A DNA stretch of 64,000 nt from an uncultured Saprospiraceae bacterium (GCA_937959115.1 CALGAW010000074.1:1-64000); one strand, 5' to 3'. Counted from the first letter of the stretch, positions 9,950-19,586 are shown. Numbers and translations are program-made. Notes: generated by a model not told the origin, from the sequence alone.

Positions 9950-10915
9950 CTATCCTGGGTATAAGATAAACGCGTATTTCCCACATTGCTTGACTGGAGC
10001 GTCGAAATCTTTTTCGAATCGATATTTTTTAAAGAGCAATTCCGTTTCTTGCAATAGCTCGTCATCATAGATGGTAGTTCCCTGTTCTTGAACTTTGGCA
10101 TAAGTGACTTTTCCGTCTTGATTCACACAAATTTTAAGGGTAATTTTTCCGTCTGTAGTCAAGAGTTTACTTGATTTAGGTCGGTATTCTAATTTTCTTT
10201 TAAAGGCGCCGAAATCTCCATCTCCTTCACCTTCTCCAGGGCCGTCAAAATCACTATAACCAGCTTGGCCAATGCCGTCGGAAGGTTCTTTTCCTTTTCC
10301 GCCTTGGCCTGTTGAGCCTTCCCCTGTGCTTCCTCCGTTTTCTTCTTTTCCTTTGCCTTTATCTGCTGTGGCTCCTGGGGTTGATCCCGTTCCAGTTTCT
10401 TCAGTGTCTTGTGGTTCGCCGTCGCCACCTATTTCTAGTTCCTCTTCATCTAGAGCTTCGTCGGGCAATTCCTCCTCTACTGGTTTCTTGGCTTGTTTTT
10501 TACTTTTCTTTTTAAATATTTTCGGTATAGAAAGCGGGGAAGCTTTTGGTGTTGTCAATAAAGGCTTAGCGCTAGCTGTTGGCAGCGGAGTTGGGGTTGG
10601 AGTTGTTGTCTTGGGAGTGGGCGCTGGTGCTGGTGGTGGAGAAGCAGAAGCCATTGGCGTAATCGGATTGGCTACTTTTGGTGCTTCTTGTGAAAGTTTT
10701 GATCTTGCTGCTTCAAATTTTTTCACTTTTTCTTGGCTGAAGTTTATGACAATCTGTTTCCGTTGTTTTTTCCTAGCAAGCTCGCTGTCCAATACACTCA
10801 TAGACATGAAAGGAAACATGATCAGTATTAGTAGAATTAATACATTTATTGAAGATAATATTCTTGCAACGATACGATTGTTGCGTTCTCTTTTCTTTCT
10901 GGAAAGTTTTGCCAT
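9950..10915 (-). CDS. TonB-like energy transducer / periplasmic-spanning protein
   Basis: A 321-residue protein. It has a basic N-terminus and one membrane segment at about residues 20-42, a Pro/Ala/Thr-rich stretch (~80-130), a Lys/Glu/Gly-rich spacer (~140-235) and a C-terminal alpha/beta domain (~245-321) with LKICVNQDGKVTYAKVQ and YRFEKDFDAPVKQCGK. This is the TonB architecture: inner-membrane anchor, extended periplasmic linker, receptor-contacting domain. There is no ExbB/ExbD next to it, so its partner motor is elsewhere. A gliding- or AglR-type accessory role cannot be excluded. Its extreme composition creates long spurious antisense frames. Confidence 0.65.
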   Translation of the reverse strand: MAKLSRKKRERNNRIVARILSSINVLILLILIMFPFMSMSVLDSELARKKQRKQIVINFSQEKVKKFEAARSKLSQEAPKVANPITPMASASPPPAPAPTPKTTTPTPTPLPTASAKPLLTTPKASPLSIPKIFKKKSKKQAKKPVEEELPDEALDEEELEIGGDGEPQDTEETGTGSTPGATADKGKGKEENGGSTGEGSTGQGGKGKEPSDGIGQAGYSDFDGPGEGEGDGDFGAFKRKLEYRPKSSKLLTTDGKITLKICVNQDGKVTYAKVQEQGTTIYDDELLQETELLFKKYRFEKDFDAPVKQCGKYAFILYPG

Positions 10916-11288
10916 ATGTCTTTAACGATTTATTGGAACATACAAATTAATAAAAATTGAGGACTATTGCTTTGTAGATGATAAAAATTAACGTTTTTTA
11001 ACGTGGAAAGTGATTGAAGTGCACGAATACTTTTTTATGTAAACTATACTATACTTGTCCTTGTTGTTTTAAAAATGTCGCAACTGTAGCGCTTTGAAAC
11101 GCGGGATTAAAGTATAAGTGAATATATTTCACTCCTTATGAGCTAAACGTATGGGATATAGTACAGTAGGAAATACACGGTTTGTTGCTCTGCAGCTGTT
11201 GAAATTCGCTAGTTATCAATAGAAAAACGCTGTAGTTTTCTTGAATCCTTGAAAGCGTAGTACATTAATCATTCACAATTAATCATTG
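10916..11288. other. Intergenic region without recognised gene
   Basis: AT-rich 373 bp between divergent-in-time minus-strand genes. It must contain the promoter of the TonB-like gene. A short direct repeat (AATCATT) occurs at about 11268-11287 beside the stop of the 52-residue gene. I see no coding frame, RNA gene or strong terminator. Confidence 0.5.
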
Positions 11289-11447
11289 TTAATCTACTTC
11301 TTCATAATCTACATATTCAGCATCAACGTCTCCATCTTTTTTGATTTTGGTACGTGTTTTTCCGCCTTCAAGTAAATTAGGTTTGATCAACTTGTTGTAA
11401 ACGAAATAGGCGACTACAATGAATGTTAATGTGTAAATTAGGTCCAT
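11289..11447 (-). CDS. Small DUF4834-like membrane protein, 52 aa
   Basis: The ATG at 11447 gives MDLIYTLTFIVVAYFVYNKL, one membrane helix, then a charged tail ending DAEYVDYEEVD. The ending closely resembles the (G)EYVDYEE tail I associate with the Bacteroidota family DUF4834, and the helix-plus-charged-tail plan fits. Its start overlaps the end of the upstream phosphatase by 10 bp, which suggests translational coupling and a shared transcript. Function unknown. Confidence 0.6.
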   Translation of the reverse strand: MDLIYTLTFIVVAYFVYNKLIKPNLLEGGKTRTKIKKDGDVDAEYVDYEEVD

Positions 11448-12667
11448 GAGTAAATTTTACAAGTTAGCAAAGCAATATCGTCTGTGTAGGCTATACTTTC
11501 TCTGAATAGCTCGATGTGTGTCATTAATTTTTCATTAATATCATGAACAGGTAAATGTGCGTTTTTAATGAGAAATTGTTCTAACAACTCTAATGTAAAC
11601 GTTTCACCGCTATTGTTTGTTTGATCGGTCAATCCATCTGTGTAAGTAAAGAGCAGCGCCTCATCATTTATAAAGACTTCCCCAACTTCAATTGCGGGTA
11701 TTTCATCAAAATAACCTAGGATGGTACAGCCCTTTGACAGCCGTTGTACCTTTCCATTCATCAATAATATGGATGGATTATGACCAGCACTTACATAAGT
11801 CAGTTTTTGGTCTTTCTTGCAATATCGGCCAATAAAAAACGTAATAAATTTTTCACTTTTTGTGATTTTAAGAACCGATTGGTTTAGATCTTTAATAAAC
11901 GCCACTGGATCCAGCTTTTTACTAATTAGTGCTCTAAGGTTTGCTTGAAAATTAGACATTAGAAGTGCCGCTGCGACGCCTTTCCCAGAAATGTCTGCAA
12001 TGCAAAATAGCAAATCGTCATCTCGCTCAAAGAAATCAAAGTAATCACCTCCAACACCATGGTGTGGTTTATATCTACCGTCTAGCTCATAGTGATCGTT
12101 GATCGGGAAATCTGAAGGAATCAGCATGTTTTGAACTTGTATCGCCAATTCCATTTCCCTTGCAAGACCTTCCTGCTCCAATTGATTCTTAAACAACCGT
12201 TTATTTTCAATGGCTACCGCGATAATACTGGTAATCGTAGAGATAAACTGCATTTTTTCGTAAGCAGCATCATTGTCTTCAATCTCTCCGATAAAACTAA
12301 AGGCAATAGGTTCTTCTTTATGAAAGATAGGGATAACAATGTCAAACTGTTGTAACAAGGGATGCACATCTTCTGAAAGCGTTTGAATCCGATCAAATTC
12401 AATCAATTCACTTGAGAGGTCAAACGTACTGATTTCGTTCTCTAAGTCCTTTGAGGTCACACATTGCCAGCGATCATCGATGTTAAAAAACAACGCCATT
12501 CGCGGAATCTGTAATTCGAAACCCAGCGTATGGGTGTAAATTTTAAACAGTTCTTCGGATGATACATTACGATTGATCGACTGGGTGATATACAACAGGC
12601 TTTTGATCTGTAGCGTTTTAAGGTACAGTTCCCGTTCAAGTAAATCCATGTTGCTAATGCCTCCCAT
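11438..12667 (-). CDS. GAF-PPM (RsbU/SpoIIE-type) protein serine phosphatase
   Basis: A 409-residue cytoplasmic protein. Residues ~25-165 look like a GAF-type sensor, followed by a short helical connector (~165-195) and a PPM/SpoIIE phosphatase domain (~195-405). The metal-binding and core motifs are present: VGGDYFDF, ADISGKGVAAALLMS, YVSAGHNPSILL, TYTDGLTDQ and YTDDIALLT. Such enzymes dephosphorylate anti-sigma-factor antagonists or related signalling proteins; no partner kinase or STAS protein is adjacent. Its start abuts or overlaps the stop of the upstream ABC permease, so the two are probably cotranscribed. Confidence 0.88.
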   Translation of the reverse strand: MGGISNMDLLERELYLKTLQIKSLLYITQSINRNVSSEELFKIYTHTLGFELQIPRMALFFNIDDRWQCVTSKDLENEISTFDLSSELIEFDRIQTLSEDVHPLLQQFDIVIPIFHKEEPIAFSFIGEIEDNDAAYEKMQFISTITSIIAVAIENKRLFKNQLEQEGLAREMELAIQVQNMLIPSDFPINDHYELDGRYKPHHGVGGDYFDFFERDDDLLFCIADISGKGVAAALLMSNFQANLRALISKKLDPVAFIKDLNQSVLKITKSEKFITFFIGRYCKKDQKLTYVSAGHNPSILLMNGKVQRLSKGCTILGYFDEIPAIEVGEVFINDEALLFTYTDGLTDQTNNSGETFTLELLEQFLIKNAHLPVHDINEKLMTHIELFRESIAYTDDIALLTCKIYSWT

Positions 12668-14307
12668 TATAATCTTGTCTTTACATCAAGTGCGTCTCTA
12701 AAACCATTGCCTACGAGGTTAAACGCTAATACTAGTAACATAATTGCAATAGCAGGCACCAAAGCTGGAAACGGATTGCCGCCTGATATTAAAAAACTAT
12801 AGTTATCCGATAACATGGTACCCCATGTTGGTTTTGGTGGTTGTATGCCAAATCCCAAGTAGCTCAGACCCGCCTCAATCAGTATTGCCGCTGCAAAATT
12901 AACAGCTGCAATCACCATTACTGGTCCTAAGATGTTTGGTAAAATATGTCTTCGTATTATTCGTGCATCACTAAACCCAAAACTGCTTGCCGCTTCTACA
13001 AACAATACATTCCGCAATCCCATCACCTGGCCTCTGACAATCCGTGCAACATCTACCCACATGGTGAGTCCGACTGCAGTAAAGATTTGCCAATATCCTC
13101 TCCCAAGTGCTAAGACGAGTGCAAATACCATTAAGAGTGTTGGAATCGACCACATGGTGTTGATTAAAAACATGATGGCATCGTCTACTTTACCACCCAT
13201 ATAGCCAGCAACTGCTCCTAGGAAAATACCAATAGTCAATGAAATCAAAACAGCGATGAGCCCAACAGAAAGTGAGATTCGAACGCCGATCATTAGTCGG
13301 CTAAGTAGGCATCGCCCGTAGCCATCTGTTCCAAAGTAGAAGGTTTTATGGATGATGTGATCCTTTTCTATCGTCGACTGCAATTCCTGTGCATTGATCA
13401 TTGTTCTTGGTTGATCATTATGGAAAAATGCTAGTATTCCATTTTCTGACAAATTAGTCATACCACCACCTGTTGGCAGGGGATATGCAATGTCTGCTAA
13501 ACTATATTGCTCAATTGCTCCTTGTCTTTTATTGCCTAGACTATCCTTGCCAAATGCCCAGCCAGTTGCGATTAAGCTATCTTTTTTAATGGTATAGGAT
13601 TGAATGGGTTTCCAGACAAAATTAGAATCTGGTGCGGATTCAGTGATAGACGTGTTTTTTCTAATTTTTAATAGTTTCGTATCAAACGCGTTTTTTTGCC
13701 CTGCTAGTTCTGGGAATGAGCCAATTGTAAATGCCTTTTCCTTTCCTTTATTCGAAAGTCTAATGTCTTGAATGTGATCTTTTATCACCTTAGATTCCAA
13801 TGCCTTTAACCCAATTGAATCTTGTTGACGATTGATTGGGTAATAGCCAATCTGTGTTCCATTTTGAGTAATACTTTCATCAAACGAAGATAACGGGTAT
13901 ACAATATCTGCAAGGCTGATTTTCTCTTCTCTTGGAGTCTTTCCTTCTCCTTGATAAACTTTGGCGGTGAGGTAACCGCCATTAATCTCATGCCCAATAA
14001 TAGGAACTAGGCGAAAGGGATTCGGCTTACCAAAGAGCATTGTCGTAACAAAACTCTGATGCTCGAAGGTCCTGTTCTTCCGTACTTTGAGTAAGTCTAT
14101 TGTAAAGCCAGGCGGTTTCAGATTTACTTCATTAATCTGATCATTCGCATCTTCAGTATGATCGGGCGTAATCAAGTAACCGAGAATTGCAATAATGGTA
14201 GAAAAAGCAATAAGGGTAAGCCCTGCTACTGCTGGTTTATTTCTAAGTAAACGCTTTACCGCTTTTTGGTTGGGAGATAAGTCCCTATTTTTTTCTGTGT
14301 TACTCAA
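12667..14307 (-). CDS. DppC/OppC-type ABC transporter permease with duplicated insertion
   Basis: A 546-residue protein, against ~300 for ordinary DppC/OppC. The N-terminus (~1-55) has the OppC_N pattern with one helix. The C-terminal ~225 residues are a complete permease core, beginning YFGTDGYGRCLLSRLMIG, with the EAA loop at about 437-457 (EAASSFGFSDARIIRRH) and GLSYLGFGIQPP. Between them sits ~265 residues that should be extracytoplasmic, built from two repeats (see findings). The family imports peptides or nickel with DppB/D/F partners, none of which is visible here. The gene precedes the phosphatase without a gap. Confidence 0.85.
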   Translation of the reverse strand: MSNTEKNRDLSPNQKAVKRLLRNKPAVAGLTLIAFSTIIAILGYLITPDHTEDANDQINEVNLKPPGFTIDLLKVRKNRTFEHQSFVTTMLFGKPNPFRLVPIIGHEINGGYLTAKVYQGEGKTPREEKISLADIVYPLSSFDESITQNGTQIGYYPINRQQDSIGLKALESKVIKDHIQDIRLSNKGKEKAFTIGSFPELAGQKNAFDTKLLKIRKNTSITESAPDSNFVWKPIQSYTIKKDSLIATGWAFGKDSLGNKRQGAIEQYSLADIAYPLPTGGGMTNLSENGILAFFHNDQPRTMINAQELQSTIEKDHIIHKTFYFGTDGYGRCLLSRLMIGVRISLSVGLIAVLISLTIGIFLGAVAGYMGGKVDDAIMFLINTMWSIPTLLMVFALVLALGRGYWQIFTAVGLTMWVDVARIVRGQVMGLRNVLFVEAASSFGFSDARIIRRHILPNILGPVMVIAAVNFAAAILIEAGLSYLGFGIQPPKPTWGTMLSDNYSFLISGGNPFPALVPAIAIMLLVLAFNLVGNGFRDALDVKTRL

Positions 14308-14524
14308 ATTATAATCGCCTTTTTATGAAGGAAATTTAATTAAATATTGGCCAGAGAGATTGTATTACGTAAGTAAGGCATAGTAGAGTTAGTAAAGATA
14401 GAAAATGTTTTGTAAACCTAGCACTTTCAACGGAATCAAGAGCATTGAAATTGTTAAATAAAAGTAAAATTATTGGTGTAAACACAAATGGTAATTCGTA
14501 TTTTCGCAAAAACGACTTATTCAA

Positions 14525-15616
14525 ATGCAAATTGATTATAAAAACCCCGAATTAACAGTCACTAGCCAAATTGAGCCCAAGGAGATTGCATGGCAAAGCC
14601 CATCTAACATTGCGATCATCAAGTATTGGGGGAAACACGGAAGGCAATTGCCCAGAAATCCGTCGATCAGCCTTACGCTAAATGAGGCACACACAAGGAC
14701 AGAGATCAGCTATCGGGCAAAAGTGGCAACTGATCGCCCCATCGATTTGGAATTTTATTTTGATGGAAAACAAAACCCTGCATTTGCTAATAAAATTGAA
14801 CGGTTCTTCACTTCTATTATCGATATTTTTCCTTTTTTAGGACAACTGAAACTAGTGATTCATTCTAGTAATTCCTTCCCCCATTCTGCTGGTATTGCCT
14901 CTAGTGCTTCTGCTATGAGTGCGTTGTCACTTTGCTTGTGTACGATGGAGCAAGAGTTGTTTGGAACACTCCAAGACAAAAATGAGTTTCTTCGTAAAGC
15001 CTCTTTTGTTTCTCGGCTGGGATCAGGAAGTGCATGTCGCTCTGTCTACCCAGTTGCTGCGGCATGGGGCACCTCTGATCACTTAGAGGGCTCGTCTGAC
15101 TTGTTTGCAATAGATTGTGCCTCAACAATACACCCGATTTTCAAGAAATTTCACGATGATATTTTGCTGATTAGTAAGGCAGAAAAAAGTGTGTCGAGCA
15201 CTGCGGGGCACGGTTTGATGGACGGCAATGTGTACGCCGCTCCTCGATATCAGCAAGCCAATGATCGGTTCAAGGCATTACTTGAAGCTATGAAAACTGG
15301 TGATGTAGCCCAATTTGGAACGCTTGCAGAACAAGAAGCACTTACCTTGCATGCTCTTATGATGACTAGCAATCCTGCCTATGTTCTTATGACAGCCAAC
15401 AGTCTAAAAGCGATTCGTTTGGTACAACAATACCGAAAGGATACCGGGAATCCACTTTACTTTACACTTGATGCTGGTCCGAATCTACACTTGTTGTATC
15501 CAGATTCCGTCGCCGACGAAGTCTCTACTTTTGTGAACGATGCTCTTCAACCTTTATGTCAGGATGGGGATGTATTGAAGGATGTAGTGGGTGAAGGCGC
15601 AGTGAGGTATTTGTAA
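14525..15616 (+). CDS. mvaD: Diphosphomevalonate decarboxylase
   Basis: A 363-residue GHMP-superfamily enzyme converting mevalonate diphosphate to isopentenyl diphosphate with ATP. It carries the family signature SPSNIAIIKYWGK near the start, the ATP-binding loop FPHSAGIASSASAMSAL (~117-134), and LGSGSACRS with the conserved Ser/Arg. The C-terminal half has STAGHGLM and FTLDAGPN. Length is close to bacterial and eukaryotic relatives. This indicates the mevalonate route to isoprenoids, known in Flavobacteriia and Saprospiria. It is transcribed divergently from the permease and lies alone; no kinase or synthase of the pathway adjoins it. Confidence 0.92.
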   Translation: MQIDYKNPELTVTSQIEPKEIAWQSPSNIAIIKYWGKHGRQLPRNPSISLTLNEAHTRTEISYRAKVATDRPIDLEFYFDGKQNPAFANKIERFFTSIIDIFPFLGQLKLVIHSSNSFPHSAGIASSASAMSALSLCLCTMEQELFGTLQDKNEFLRKASFVSRLGSGSACRSVYPVAAAWGTSDHLEGSSDLFAIDCASTIHPIFKKFHDDILLISKAEKSVSSTAGHGLMDGNVYAAPRYQQANDRFKALLEAMKTGDVAQFGTLAEQEALTLHALMMTSNPAYVLMTANSLKAIRLVQQYRKDTGNPLYFTLDAGPNLHLLYPDSVADEVSTFVNDALQPLCQDGDVLKDVVGEGAVRYL

Positions 15617-15722
15617 CACTGATTCGGATTTTTTGAATGAGGAGGTTTTATAAGATTTTAAATGATTTTTTTTGTAAAAAATAAAATCCAAATCCTACTT
15701 CAAATCCAACAAATCCCAATCC

Positions 15723-17057
15723 TTATTGACTGACTACTAACTTCCGTCCGATTGTAACTTCTTTAGATGCTATTTCGACGAAATAAATACCATTTGCTAA
15801 TCCATTTAGAGGAACTGTGTGTTGAGCATTTGCTGCTTTTCCATTAATAGTAGGTAAGACTTCTTTGCCCATGACATCTCGAATCGTGATTTGATATTCT
15901 AGGAAATCTGGATTGTCAAATTCTAGTGTTGTAAATCCTTTTGCTGGATTTGGATAGATTTGAACTGAAGTAAGTTCAGCGGTTGGGGTATTATATGTGG
16001 TGATGCAGTTGTTAATGAGTTTGCAGCGAGGACCTTCTAGGACACCGCGCATGATATCAATCTGACCAATTGTAAATGTATTCATACAAGTCTCAGCTGC
16101 ATAATCCATATAGTTTTCAACCATGTCTGGCCAGTCAATGGCAGTAGTGTCAACACAGGAGTTTTTAGTCGTATCACAGTCAAAATTGGATTGGCCAGCT
16201 GTATTCGGCGTGTCGGCGACACCGTCATCTTCTCCACAGCTATTGCCTCCTAGGATACCACCGCCATCTCCCCAAACATGGCGCAAACCAAGATAGTGAC
16301 CAATTTCGTGAACAGGTGTTCTACCAACGACTGTTAATGGGCCAGTTCCTAAGTCAATTGGGTTGGGATTGTTGGGGCCAATGCCTCTAAAATCAACGAC
16401 GACTCCTTCATACAATGGGCTAGGAGCAGAAGAACCTGCTGGCCAATTGGATAGACCGTCTGGTGGATAAGCGTAGCCCAATAATTGACCCAAAGGAATA
16501 CCTGCTACAGTGATGGGTTGAATCTTGCAAATCCAAAGATTTAAGTACAGTTCTGTGTCCCAGGGATCGCTTCCGCCGTTGGCTGTTTCTTTTACGTTGT
16601 CTGGTAATGCACCAGAGATGAAGTCAACACTAAACTCTTCATTTGTTTGAACGCGGTTTACCTGGACTAAGTTGAACTCAATCATTGCATCACCAGCAAC
16701 AGGGTGGAACATTGATCGAAGGTTAGCGGTATCAGCATTTAATCTTCTGAAGTCTTTGTTTAACTGGTCAACTTGTCCTTGTATAATGCTAGTTGCAAGG
16801 TTCTCACTAGAGTCTTTCCAAACAACGTGTATAACCAAGTCAATGGTATAAAGCGTTTGATTACGGGATTGCCTAGATGCTAGTCCTCTTCGTTTTGCTT
16901 CGTCAAATATCTTTAGTACTTGTTCCTTGTATCCTGGTGTTTGTTGCGCCATTTGATTCATTATCAAATCGTGCCCACAAAAGTGATGTTGAGCGTTTAA
17001 TTTAAGACCAGATAGTACTAGGAGCACCATTGTTAAGGGAATCCAGAGTTTGTTCAT
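15723..17057 (-). CDS. Secreted M43 (pappalysin-like) zinc metalloprotease with T9SS sorting domain
   Basis: A 444-residue preproprotein with a signal peptide (LWIPLTMVLLVLSGLKLNAQ). The catalytic zinc motif HEIGHYLGLRHVWGD is at about 247-261, followed by a Met-turn region (ENYMDYAAETCMNTF), as in the M43/pappalysin family. The last ~75 residues form a type A T9SS sorting domain (IYPNPAKGFTTLEFDN, NGIYFVEIASKE, KLVVSQ end), so the protease should cross the outer membrane by type IX secretion. Cysteines around the active site suggest disulfides. It is monocistronic; substrate unknown. Confidence 0.9.
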   Translation of the reverse strand: MNKLWIPLTMVLLVLSGLKLNAQHHFCGHDLIMNQMAQQTPGYKEQVLKIFDEAKRRGLASRQSRNQTLYTIDLVIHVVWKDSSENLATSIIQGQVDQLNKDFRRLNADTANLRSMFHPVAGDAMIEFNLVQVNRVQTNEEFSVDFISGALPDNVKETANGGSDPWDTELYLNLWICKIQPITVAGIPLGQLLGYAYPPDGLSNWPAGSSAPSPLYEGVVVDFRGIGPNNPNPIDLGTGPLTVVGRTPVHEIGHYLGLRHVWGDGGGILGGNSCGEDDGVADTPNTAGQSNFDCDTTKNSCVDTTAIDWPDMVENYMDYAAETCMNTFTIGQIDIMRGVLEGPRCKLINNCITTYNTPTAELTSVQIYPNPAKGFTTLEFDNPDFLEYQITIRDVMGKEVLPTINGKAANAQHTVPLNGLANGIYFVEIASKEVTIGRKLVVSQ

Positions 17058-17203
17058 CGTTAACTATACTTGGGTTAATAAAGCACAAATATATTAATTT
17101 TCGAACAATTTTTATCCCAAAAATAATAAGGGGGCGCAATTATCAATAGCTAGACATGGTGTATCGTGTCTAATGTACACGACTAAAAACCAATGAACTG
17201 TAT

Positions 17204-18619
17204 TTATGAGTGTACACTCATTTTGATCTTCTTTTCTATAGTCTCTACCGTGTCTTTGAACAGGATATCGGTGTCCAGTAAATCTTTGACTGCTTTGCAG
17301 GAGTAGATCACAGTACTGTGGTCTCTTCCACCAAAGTTGTCTCCAATCACCTTAAGTGATTTATTAGTCATGTTCTTTGCTAGGTACATGGAGAGTTGCC
17401 TTGCAATAACGATCGATCGTTTTCTGGTTTTTCCTTTGAGATTTTCTACTTTTAGGTCATAGTATTCAGCGACCATTTTCTGGATAAACTCTACTGTGAC
17501 TTCCTTAGAAATTTCGGAAACAAAATTCTGGATCACTTCTTTTGCTAGGTCAATATTAATCTCTCTTCTGTTGAGGGAAGACTGTGCAATCAATGAAATC
17601 AAGACACCTTCCAGTTCACGGATGTTGTTTTTAATATTGTAGGAGATGAATTCAGTTACTTCACCAGGTAAAGCAAAGCCTTCTCTTGTCATTTTGGATT
17701 CTACGATGGCCATTCTGGTTTCTAGATCAGGCACTTGCAAGTCTGCATTGAGTCCCCACTTAAATCTAGAGATCAGTCGTTCCTCTACACCGATAAGGTC
17801 TTTGGGAGGGCGGTCTGAAGTCAGAATCAACTGTTTACCGTTTTGGTGTAATTGGTTGAAAATGTGGAAGAAGATGTCTTGCGTTTTTTGTTTGTTGGAG
17901 AGGAACTGTATATCATCAACAATCAGAACGTCGATTAACTGGTAGAAGTTAACAAAGTCGTTTACTGCATTGTTTTTCAGAGATTCAATAAACTGGTTGG
18001 TGAATTTTTCTGAAGAAACATATAGTGTTGTCTTATTCGGAGATTTCTGTTTGATCTCATTGCCAATGGCATGGGCGAGGTGTGTTTTGCCAAGGCCAAC
18101 TTTTCCAAAAATGAAAAGCGGGTTAAAGGCGGTTCCTCCTGGCTTTTTAGCAACTGCGACGCCGGCAGATCTAGCAAGCCGATTGCAGTCTCCTTCAATG
18201 AAGTTTTCAAACAGGTACGTTGGATTCAGTTGCGCATCAATTCTAATTTTTTTGATGCCTGGAATCACAAACGGATTTTTGATTTGATCGGTTTCAAACC
18301 CAGGTTTTTCAATTTGGTTGCTGCTTGTATCTTGGCTTCCTGCTCCAGGTATCCGTTTATTTTTATTATTGACGTGTATCTGATATTCTAGTTGACCTTT
18401 CTCACCCAGCTCTTGTCGGATGGTCATTTTCAGTAGATTGACATAATGTTCTTCTAACCATTCATAGAAAAATTTATTGGGGACTTGAATGGTTAATACA
18501 CTGTCGTTCAATGCAACTGGGCAAATAGGCTCAAACCAAGTTTTAAAACTCTGGGCGGGAATATTCTTTTTAATAATTTTCAGGCATTTCTGCCAGATTA
18601 TTTCATATCCTTGATCCAT
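17204..18619 (-). CDS. dnaA: Chromosomal replication initiator DnaA
   Basis: A 471-residue protein with all four DnaA parts: domain I (~1-90, starting IIWQKCLKIIKKNIPAQSFKTW), a short variable linker, the AAA+ core with Walker A GKVGLGKTH (~170-178) and Walker B LIVDDIQFL (~236-244), and the C-terminal DNA-binding domain with GGRDHSTVIYS (~430-440). It binds DnaA boxes and opens the replication origin. I found no cluster of DnaA boxes in the adjacent gaps (17058-17203, 18620-18674), and dnaN is not nearby, so the origin is probably elsewhere. Confidence 0.97.
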   Translation of the reverse strand: MDQGYEIIWQKCLKIIKKNIPAQSFKTWFEPICPVALNDSVLTIQVPNKFFYEWLEEHYVNLLKMTIRQELGEKGQLEYQIHVNNKNKRIPGAGSQDTSSNQIEKPGFETDQIKNPFVIPGIKKIRIDAQLNPTYLFENFIEGDCNRLARSAGVAVAKKPGGTAFNPLFIFGKVGLGKTHLAHAIGNEIKQKSPNKTTLYVSSEKFTNQFIESLKNNAVNDFVNFYQLIDVLIVDDIQFLSNKQKTQDIFFHIFNQLHQNGKQLILTSDRPPKDLIGVEERLISRFKWGLNADLQVPDLETRMAIVESKMTREGFALPGEVTEFISYNIKNNIRELEGVLISLIAQSSLNRREINIDLAKEVIQNFVSEISKEVTVEFIQKMVAEYYDLKVENLKGKTRKRSIVIARQLSMYLAKNMTNKSLKVIGDNFGGRDHSTVIYSCKAVKDLLDTDILFKDTVETIEKKIKMSVHS

Positions 18620-18674
18620 TGGTTGGAATTGGTTGAATTTAAGTTATTGTTTAAAAATTGAAGTTCAATTTTAA

Positions 18675-19586
18675 TTACTGAATTGGGAGGTTTTCACATG
18701 CGGTACACTTCTTACGTTTACTCTTCTCGAAAACAATGTCAAGCCTGCCAAGCATAATTCCTGCCCACCCGACTTGGTTGATCAATACTTTCTCATTATC
18801 TGCGTTGTATTGAACATCAGGGCGTTCCATGAATGTATGGGTATGTCCACCGATGATCAAATCAATGTTTCTCGTATTTTTTGCCAATTGGATATCATCT
18901 ACTTTTTCTGATTCGTAGCTAAATCCAAGGTGTGAGAGGCAAATCACATAATCACATTTCAGGTCATTTTTGAGGATCGCTGCTTCTTTGTTAGCGCATT
19001 GAATAGGGTCAAGGTACTGTGTGTCACCTATCAGTTTTTGTGGCACTAGTCCATCCAATTCAATACCAACTCCGAGTACACCTATTCTAATTCCTCCTTT
19101 CTCAAATACAGTATGGTTTTTCGTTTTTCCGTTCATCAGGTTATCCTTCCAATCGTAGTTTGAGATGATGAACGGAAATTTTGCGTGGGGCAGTTGCTTG
19201 TGCAATCCGTCTATTCCCGCATCAAAATCGTGATTTCCGATTGTTGCAGCGTCATATCCCATTTTTGACATCAACTGAAACTCTAATTCACCTCCAAAAT
19301 AATTAAAGTAGGGTGTTCCCTGAAAAATATCTCCTGCGTCTAGTAATAATACATGTTCTTGCTCAGCTCTTATTTGTTGGATGAGCTTTGCTCGTTTGGC
19401 TGCGCCGCCAAGGCCAGCTCTTTTTCCTTCAGGAAAAGCCTCAATTCTACTGTGCACATCATTGGTATGCAAAATAGTAAGGTGTACTAATTCTGCATCT
19501 GACATTGCATGGATAGGAAAACTACCTGCACCAATCAATAGACTGGAGGCAGCGGCTTTCTTTAAGAATGATCTTCTTGTTATCAT
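18675..19586 (-). CDS. 5'-nucleotidase/UshA-type metallophosphatase (catalytic half), Tat signal
   Basis: A 303-residue protein with a twin-arginine signal (MITRRSFLKKAAASS...). It contains the calcineurin-like metallophosphatase motifs TILHTNDVHSRIEAF, LLDAGDIFQGTPYFNY, TIGNHDFDAG and IGGHTHTFMERP. This is the N-terminal catalytic domain of UshA/CpdB-type periplasmic 5'-nucleotidases, without the C-terminal substrate-binding domain. That domain is encoded by a separate gene 350 bp upstream (19937-20677). The pair probably hydrolyses extracellular nucleotides. The protein ends shortly after a Lys-rich CTAC segment. Confidence 0.88.
   Translation of the reverse strand: MITRRSFLKKAAASSLLIGAGSFPIHAMSDAELVHLTILHTNDVHSRIEAFPEGKRAGLGGAAKRAKLIQQIRAEQEHVLLLDAGDIFQGTPYFNYFGGELEFQLMSKMGYDAATIGNHDFDAGIDGLHKQLPHAKFPFIISNYDWKDNLMNGKTKNHTVFEKGGIRIGVLGVGIELDGLVPQKLIGDTQYLDPIQCANKEAAILKNDLKCDYVICLSHLGFSYESEKVDDIQLAKNTRNIDLIIGGHTHTFMERPDVQYNADNEKVLINQVGWAGIMLGRLDIVFEKSKRKKCTACENLPIQ

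Noticed and set aside
9865-10101. 78-codon minus-strand frame downstream of the TonB-like gene
   Set aside because: It overlaps the C-terminal coding region of that gene in another frame and has no independent support.
10272-10925. 217-codon plus-strand frame, Val/Gly/Ser-rich
   Set aside because: It is antisense to the TonB-like gene and arises from that gene's repetitive composition.
14336-14530. 64-residue hydrophobic minus-strand frame
   Set aside because: It overlaps the start of the mvaD gene and lies in the divergent promoter region; its hydrophobicity follows from AT-rich DNA.
17058-18674. Possible replication origin next to dnaA
   Set aside because: No cluster of DnaA boxes or AT-rich unwinding element was found in either flanking gap.
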